A stretch of 64,000 nucleotides of DNA from Saccharospirillum sp965652395 (lineage in GTDB: Bacteria; Pseudomonadota; Gammaproteobacteria; Pseudomonadales; Natronospirillaceae), in assembly GCA_965652395.1 (NCBI GenBank), contig CBFGUW010000025.1:1-64000 (forward strand). Reading direction: 5' to 3'. Both the position numbers and the translations under genes were made by a program. The notes beneath the pieces are model-generated. The model did not search any database. It was not told the DNA's origin and saw only the letters and a list, made by a program, of their open reading frames with translations. Positions 59,391 to 64,000 of this stretch are shown in pieces (the stretch's first letter is position 1; every line of letters begins with the position of its first letter).

Positions 59391-60503
59391 ATGAGCTGTG
59401 ATTACATCGCACTGGCAGTTCCAGGGGTTCGGAATCTGAGCCCCTACGTTCCAGGTAAACCCATTGAAGAGCTGAAACGGGAGCTGGGTGTCGAGAATGT
59501 CATCAAGCTGGCCAGCAATGAAAACCCGCTCGGCCTGTCACCCAGGGTTCAGGAGGCTATCGAACGGGCGCTTCCCGACTTGTCGCTCTATCCAGACGGC
59601 AGCGGTTATCGGCTGAAAGAGGCCCTGTCGGTTCGGCACAGCATCAATGCCGATCAAATCACCCTCGGTTGTGGCTCCAACGAGCTGTTCGAACTGGTGG
59701 TGCGCGCTTATCTGGAGCCAGGCATGGAAGCCGTGATGAGCGAATACGCTTTTGCGGTCTATCCCTTGATGGTCCAGGCTGTGGGAGCCAAGGCCGTGAT
59801 CACTCCTTCCCGCAATTGGGGGCACGATCTGGATGCCATGGCCGAGGCCATTAACGAGCGCACGCGGGTGGTGTTTATCGCCAATCCCAATAACCCGACC
59901 GGTACCTGGATCAGTAAGGGCGAATTAAAAGCGTTCCTCAAGATGGTCCCGGAGCAGGTGTTGGTGGTGCTCGATGAAGCCTATGCCGAATACGTCGACC
60001 AGGAAAACTATCCGAACGGCATCAAACTGCAGCGCAAGTATCCCAACCTGATCGTCACTCGAACCTTTTCCAAGGCTTATGGCCTGGCCGGGTTGCGGGT
60101 TGGCTTCGGTGTTTCGAATCCGCAGGTGGCGGATATCCTCAACCGGGTGCGCCAGCCATTCAACCTGACCAGCCTGGCATTGGTCGCCGCCGAAGCGGCC
60201 TTGGGGGATCAGGCGTTTTTAGAATCCACCCTGACGCTCAACGAGCAGGGGCGCACTCAACTGAACGAAGCGTTCGCCCGTCTGGGGCTGGATGTCATTC
60301 CGTCGGTCGCCAATTTCATTACTTTCAAAGTGGGCCCGCCTGAGAAAACAGCGGCACTGCATCAGGGGTTGCTCCGATCCGGCATCATCGTTCGCCCTCT
60401 GGACAGTTACGGCATGCCCGGCCATTTACGGGTATCAGTCGGTCTCGAGGCTGAAAATACCCGCTTCATCGAGGCCTTGGAACGCGAGTTGGCCTTCCTA
60501 TGA
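59391..60503 (+). CDS. hisC: histidinol-phosphate aminotransferase
   Basis: PLP transaminase for histidinol phosphate and, in this context, probably also aromatic amino-acid synthesis, as proposed for Pseudomonas HisC2 next to pheA. The 370-residue protein has NPLGLSPRVQEAIERALPDL, PDGSGYRLKEALS, FIANPNNPTGTWIS, VLDEAYAEYVD, and the Lys-containing RTFSKAYGLAGLRVGFGVSN. The stop overlaps the next gene by four bases. Confidence 0.94.
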   Translation: MSCDYIALAVPGVRNLSPYVPGKPIEELKRELGVENVIKLASNENPLGLSPRVQEAIERALPDLSLYPDGSGYRLKEALSVRHSINADQITLGCGSNELFELVVRAYLEPGMEAVMSEYAFAVYPLMVQAVGAKAVITPSRNWGHDLDAMAEAINERTRVVFIANPNNPTGTWISKGELKAFLKMVPEQVLVVLDEAYAEYVDQENYPNGIKLQRKYPNLIVTRTFSKAYGLAGLRVGFGVSNPQVADILNRVRQPFNLTSLALVAAEAALGDQAFLESTLTLNEQGRTQLNEAFARLGLDVIPSVANFITFKVGPPEKTAALHQGLLRSGIIVRPLDSYGMPGHLRVSVGLEAENTRFIEALERELAFL

Positions 60504-62713
60504 TGATGGCGGCCGTACCCCGGGTGCTGGTTGTTGGCCTGGGTTTGATTGGTGCTTCTTTTGCCAAGGCCTTGCGGCTCTCCCAATCTGCCCGGGTTCT
60601 CGGGTTGGATGCATCACCCGGCGTCGCGGAGCGAGCGCTGGAGCTGGGCATCATTGATGAAGCAGTCGCCAATTCCGATGAAGTGCCAGCCTTTGATGTA
60701 TTAATGCTGGCGGTGCCAGTGTTGGCGATTCGCTCGGTTCTGAACGAACTTAAGCCGCATCTTACGGATCAGACCGTGATTTCCGATGTCGGTAGCGTCA
60801 AAGGCGTGGTGGTTTCTGCTGCGCGTGAAGTGTTGGGCGAGTTGCCGCCAGGCTTTGTGCCGGGACATCCGATTGCCGGTGCGGAACGGTCGGGCGTGGA
60901 GGCGGCCAAATCCGATCTGTTCGACCGCCACATGCTTATTCTGACGCCTCTGCCCACCTCATCGGCTCAGGCCGTAGCTGTTTTGACCCGGCTTTGGCAG
61001 GCCGTAGGCGCCGAGGTGGTGACCATGCCGGTCTCCCGCCATGATGAAGTGCTTGCCGCGACCAGTCATCTTCCTCATTTGCTGGCGTTCTCGTTGGTAG
61101 ACACTTTGGCTCGGGAGTCGGAAAACCGTGAAATCTTCCGCTACGCAGCGGGAGGTTTTCGGGACTTCACGCGAATCGCGGCATCCGATCCCACCATGTG
61201 GCATGACATCTTCCTGGCTAATCGGGATGCGACGCTTGGCATTCTGCGTAAATTTCAGACAGATCTGGAACAGGTGGCGCAGGCCATTGAGCAGCGGGAC
61301 GGCCAGGCCTTGCTGGATGTTTTTGGCCGCGCCAAATCGGCCCGGGATTACTTCACACAGATTCTTCAGAGTCGACAACGCCACAGTGACGATGTTCGAA
61401 AGAACCTGATTGCCGCGCCTATCCACGGCGGGCTGAGTGGTGAATTGAGCCTGCCGGGGGATAAATCCATCTCCCATAGAGCCATTATCCTCGCGGCTCT
61501 GGCTGAGGGTGAAAGCCGGATTCGGGGGTTTGGCGACAGCGATGATAATCGCACCACACTGGAGGCTTTGAGAAAGCTGGGTGTGGAAATCGAAGTCGAA
61601 GAGGGCGGGGATGTCCGTGTGACCGGCCAAGGGCTTCGCGGACTCAGACAGGCGGACAGCCCTTTGTATCTCGGGTGTTCCGGTACCTCGATGCGATTAC
61701 TGACCGGTGTACTGGCGGCTCAGTCGTTCCCCAGTGAGCTGATCGGCGACGCTTCTCTTAGTCAAAGACCCATGGATAGGGTGCAAGCCCCGTTGGAGGT
61801 CATGGGAGCCCGCATTGAACTTGCCTCCCGTGGCACAGCTCCCATTCTCATCAGGCCGGTTGAGTCGCTTCATGCCATCGATTATGACATTCCCATGGCC
61901 AGCGCTCAGGTGAAATCCGCCATACTGTTGGCTGCATTGTGCGCCGGGGTGTCGGTGCGTCTCAAGGAGCCGGTTGTCAGCCGTAACCACACCGAGCGGC
62001 TGCTGATTGGTATGGGATGCGACATTCGCCACGACGATGAGTGGTTGTGTTTCACACCCCCTTCGACTGTTCCCGCGCTCGATTTGGACATCCCCGGTGA
62101 TTTCTCCCTGGCGGCTTTCCACATAGCGGCTGCTACTCTGGTGCCGGATTCCGACATAACTTTGAAGGGGGTGGGGCTCAACCCGACCCGTACCGGGCTG
62201 CTGGACATTCTGGTTGACATGGGCGGCTCGGTTGCCGTGCTCAACCAAAGAGAGCAGGGGGGTGAGCCAGTAGCCGATCTTCGGGTAAGATACGCGCCCC
62301 TCAAGGCAGGGGTGGTGGGTGCCGACTATAGTGGCCGAACCATTGATGAGTTTCCGGTCCTGTTCGTACTGGCCGCACGGGCCGAGGGAGAAACCCGTTT
62401 TTCGGGGGTTCGCGAACTACGTTATAAGGAAACTGATCGCCTGAAGCGCATGATCGAAGGGCTGACTGTGCTGGGCGTTGACATAGAACTGAAAGGTGAT
62501 GACGTCATTATCCGCGGCCGCGCAGGCCGCCGTTTCGACGGAGGCATCGTCGATTGTGCCGGGGACCATCGTGTGGCCCTGGCGTTCATGGTGGCGGCCC
62601 AAATGGCGAGTCGCCCTGTCATCATCAGACATTCCGGGCGCGTGTTGGGCGCCTATCCCGGGTTTACCGAGCACGCAAGTCAGCTCGGATACTCGGTGAC
62701 CGTAGAGGACTGA
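60500..62713 (+). CDS. prephenate dehydrogenase-EPSP synthase fusion
   Basis: A 737-residue fusion of TyrA and AroA. Residues 1 to about 295 form the dehydrogenase: the GLGLIGASFAKALRLS Rossmann loop, DVGSVKG, FVPGHPIAGAERSGVEAA and SHLPHLLAFSLV. From about 305 the EPSP synthase follows, with LPGDKSISHRAIILAALAEG, GCSGTSMRLLTGVLAAQSF, DIPMASAQVKSAILLAALCA and KETDRLKRMIEGL. The same fusion is known in Pseudomonas and relatives. The Gly in LYLGCSGTSMR and the Lys in PGDKS are intact, so both activities are expected. Confidence 0.97.
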   Translation: MMMAAVPRVLVVGLGLIGASFAKALRLSQSARVLGLDASPGVAERALELGIIDEAVANSDEVPAFDVLMLAVPVLAIRSVLNELKPHLTDQTVISDVGSVKGVVVSAAREVLGELPPGFVPGHPIAGAERSGVEAAKSDLFDRHMLILTPLPTSSAQAVAVLTRLWQAVGAEVVTMPVSRHDEVLAATSHLPHLLAFSLVDTLARESENREIFRYAAGGFRDFTRIAASDPTMWHDIFLANRDATLGILRKFQTDLEQVAQAIEQRDGQALLDVFGRAKSARDYFTQILQSRQRHSDDVRKNLIAAPIHGGLSGELSLPGDKSISHRAIILAALAEGESRIRGFGDSDDNRTTLEALRKLGVEIEVEEGGDVRVTGQGLRGLRQADSPLYLGCSGTSMRLLTGVLAAQSFPSELIGDASLSQRPMDRVQAPLEVMGARIELASRGTAPILIRPVESLHAIDYDIPMASAQVKSAILLAALCAGVSVRLKEPVVSRNHTERLLIGMGCDIRHDDEWLCFTPPSTVPALDLDIPGDFSLAAFHIAAATLVPDSDITLKGVGLNPTRTGLLDILVDMGGSVAVLNQREQGGEPVADLRVRYAPLKAGVVGADYSGRTIDEFPVLFVLAARAEGETRFSGVRELRYKETDRLKRMIEGLTVLGVDIELKGDDVIIRGRAGRRFDGGIVDCAGDHRVALAFMVAAQMASRPVIIRHSGRVLGAYPGFTEHASQLGYSVTVED

Positions 62714-62716
62714 ACT

Positions 62717-63403
62717 ATGCAAACCAAGGCTCCCGTCATTACATTGGACGGACCGGGTGGCGTCGGCAAGGGGACCATCAGCGGTCTGCTCGCCAGTCGT
62801 TTCAACTGGCATTATCTGGATTCTGGGGCTCTGTATCGCCTGACCGCGCTCGCGGCCATGAACCACGGCGTCGATTTCTCCAATGAATCGGCCCTTGCCG
62901 TCATTGCCGAACACCTGGACATTCAGTTCAAACAGGAAGACGACGCTCTTGTGGTTCTCCTTGAAGGTGATGATGTTACCCGTCAGATTCGCAGTGAAGA
63001 GGTGGGCTCTAACGCTTCTCGTGTAGCCGCGTTTTCCCGTGTGCGCGATGCCCTGCTCAAACGCCAGCGTGCCTTCCGCACCGAGCCGGGTTTGGTCGCG
63101 GATGGTCGGGATATGGGAACGGTGGTCTTTCCCGATGCGCCGTTGAAGGTGTTCATGATGGCTTCCGCGGAAGAGCGAGCTCATCGTCGCTTCAAACAGT
63201 TGCAGGATGGCGGTGTCGTCGCCAGCTATGAAAAAGTACTGCAGGACATTGAAGAGCGGGACGACCGGGATCGCAATCGATCCGTAGCGCCGTTGGTGCC
63301 CGCCGAAGACGCCGTGGTGGTCGATACCACGGATAAAAGCATCGAAGCCGTACTGGATGAAGTGCTCAGCCTGGTTTCCGACAGAGGAATGGGGAGCCTC
63401 TGA
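62717..63403 (+). CDS. cmk: cytidylate kinase
   Basis: Phosphorylates CMP and dCMP. The 228-residue protein has the P-loop LDGPGGVGKGTIS (10-22), WHYLDSGALYRLTALAAM, and VADGRDMGTVVFPDAPLKVF. A charged lid segment is RDDRDRNRSVAPLVPAEDA. It starts 3 bp after the aroA stop. The final codons GGG-AGC-CTC-TGA lie exactly in the left terminal repeat of the 266-bp element that follows, so the last three residues and the stop are supplied by the insertion. Confidence 0.96.
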   Translation: MQTKAPVITLDGPGGVGKGTISGLLASRFNWHYLDSGALYRLTALAAMNHGVDFSNESALAVIAEHLDIQFKQEDDALVVLLEGDDVTRQIRSEEVGSNASRVAAFSRVRDALLKRQRAFRTEPGLVADGRDMGTVVFPDAPLKVFMMASAEERAHRRFKQLQDGGVVASYEKVLQDIEERDDRDRNRSVAPLVPAEDAVVVDTTDKSIEAVLDEVLSLVSDRGMGSL

Positions 63404-63657
63404 ACAATTCCCGTGAGGCTCTGCGGGAGCCAAAACGCTTTGCCACTAGGCGGACTTCGCAGCGCAATGGCCGTAGCCCTTGTCAAGAAGTCCAACGACG
63501 GGGCAGAGCGTTTTGGCCCCGCCCGAAGGGGCTTTCCGAGGAACGGTGCCACTGCGTTGGACTCATTTGAAAGGTCCAGACATTCCGGCATGAGTCCGCC
63601 TTGTGGCACCGTCCCTCGGAAAAGCCAGAGCCACACGGGAATTATTCAGAGGCTCCC
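63392..63657. mobile_element. 266-bp miniature inverted-repeat element (GAGCCTCTGAA family)
   Basis: The left end GGGAGCCTCTGAACAATTCC and right end GGAATTATTCAGAGGCTCCC are inverted copies over about 32 bp with two or three mismatches. Inside are further nested inverted repeats (GCCAAAACGCT with AGCGTTTTGGC; GGCTTTCCGAGG and CGGTGCCAC with GTGGCACCG and CTCGGAAAAGCC). No transposase is encoded; the internal open frames are shadows. It sits between cmk and rpsA. Related ends are at 204-222 and 21434-21485. Confidence 0.8.
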
Positions 63658-63690
63658 TGGCCTGATTCGGCTATTTTTTCTGCGAAATGC

Positions 63691-63718
63691 TTGGGTTTTG
63701 TGAGCCAATCCGTATAAT
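63691..63718 (+). promoter_or_regulatory. candidate rpsA promoter
   Basis: TTGGGT (63691-63696) and TATAAT (63713-63718) are separated by 16 bp, just beyond the inserted element. The implied transcript has a leader of about 190 nt before the rpsA ATG. Long structured leaders are known to mediate S1 autoregulation in E. coli. Confidence 0.55.
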
Positions 63719-63916
63719 ACGCGCTCCTAAATTCAGCTATTGTGCATTGATTAAGCACAGTGGCTTGGCTCCCGGGACAGTCGCAGTAAACCAGCAGCGC
63801 GGCGCCGGGATATGTTGGATTGACCCGTGCGGGCTGGCGTACGGCAAAGCCTGAATCGCTTTGAGAACCGAACTGAACAAAGCGACGGGCCGTTAATCAC
63901 TGGGATTATTATTCGA
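63719..63916 (+). other. rpsA leader region
   Basis: About 200 bp of non-coding sequence between the promoter and the rpsA ATG. There is no strong Shine-Dalgarno ahead of the ATG, a property also of E. coli rpsA, whose leader folds into hairpins recognised by S1. I did not resolve specific stems. Confidence 0.4.
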
Positions 63917-64000
63917 ATGACTGAATCTTTCGCTGAACTCTTTGAAGAAAGCTTAAAAACGATCGAAATGGAGCCGGGCTCCATTGTTACCGGTGTTGTG
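63917..64000 (+). CDS. rpsA: 30S ribosomal protein S1 (5' part, continues past the window)
   Basis: The 28 codons present read MTESFAELFEESLKTIEMEP and onward to GSIVTGVV, the standard beginning of S1 and its first S1 motif. The position after cmk is the conserved gammaproteobacterial order. The gene runs off the right end of the window. Confidence 0.95.
   Translation, partial: MTESFAELFEESLKTIEMEPGSIVTGVV

Noticed and set aside
60500..62713. TyrA-AroA fusion as a novel system
   Set aside because: The fusion is known from Pseudomonas and related genera, so it is annotated but not novel.
62417..63433. 338-codon open frame antisense to aroA and cmk
   Set aside because: It spans two firmly identified genes and part of the miniature element, with no start signal.
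63413..63703. ORF within the 266-bp element
   Set aside because: It crosses the terminal repeat and the rpsA promoter, and resembles no transposase.

Overview
The window is chromosomal DNA of a gammaproteobacterium of the Pseudomonadales/Oceanospirillales type. The clearest sign is the right-hand block mupP-ubiG-(MTA/SAH deaminase)-gyrA-serC-pheA-hisC-tyrA/aroA-cmk-rpsA. It has the gene order I recall from Pseudomonas aeruginosa PA3162-PA3173, including the fused prephenate dehydrogenase/EPSP synthase. The genus cannot be fixed from the sequence alone. No tRNA, rRNA or CRISPR array was seen.

Layout. (1) 1-388: non-coding, with the apparent end of an insertion element. (2) 389-12826: a very AT-rich, tightly packed surface-polysaccharide cluster on the + strand. 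It holds a Wzx flippase, a PhyH-type dioxygenase, a radical SAM/pyruvyltransferase fusion, four glycosyltransferases, Gmd and Fcl (GDP-fucose), and a Wzy polymerase. It ends in a truncated ORF and a transposase relic (12826-13440). (3) 13445-18909: a GC-richer minus-strand operon made of a Stealth-type phosphotransferase, an ATP-grasp protein, a glycosyltransferase, an O-antigen ligase and a WecA-like initiating transferase. (4) 18910-21490: a small accessory patch with an Rpn/DUF4351 gene interrupted by a toxin-antitoxin pair whose toxin carries a stop codon, a second TA pair, and a 52-bp palindrome. (5) 21564-29343: lptG/lptF, a membrane protein, a sialidase-like protein and wzz on the minus strand, then phosphomannomutase and galE on the + strand. 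(6) 29358-44630: housekeeping genes (rnb, an adenylate cyclase, an MscS channel, yidD, cysS, a QueD-like protein, greB, mnmC, a YgiM-like SH3 protein) with several small palindromic repeats between them. (7) 44738-64000: an RNase AM-like PHP protein, yciO-scpA-scpB-rluB, a diguanylate cyclase, yciK-mupP-ubiG, a deaminase, then gyrA through the start of rpsA.

How the genes work together. Phosphomannomutase feeds GDP-mannose to Gmd/Fcl, giving GDP-L-fucose. WecA starts the lipid-linked unit, the island glycosyltransferases extend it, and the fusion protein and dioxygenase probably modify it. Wzx flips it, Wzy polymerises it under Wzz control, WaaL ligates it, and LptFG serves LPS export. The window thus holds most of an O-antigen pathway, split between an apparently acquired AT-rich island and resident operons.

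Points worth a second look: the radical SAM/pyruvyltransferase fusion; runs of 7-9 G confined to polysaccharide genes; the TA pair inside an Rpn gene; a family of GAGCCTCTGAA-ended palindromic elements, one of which supplies the stop codon of cmk; a REP pair translated inside scpB; and a DUF559 nuclease gene bracketed by inverted repeat copies.
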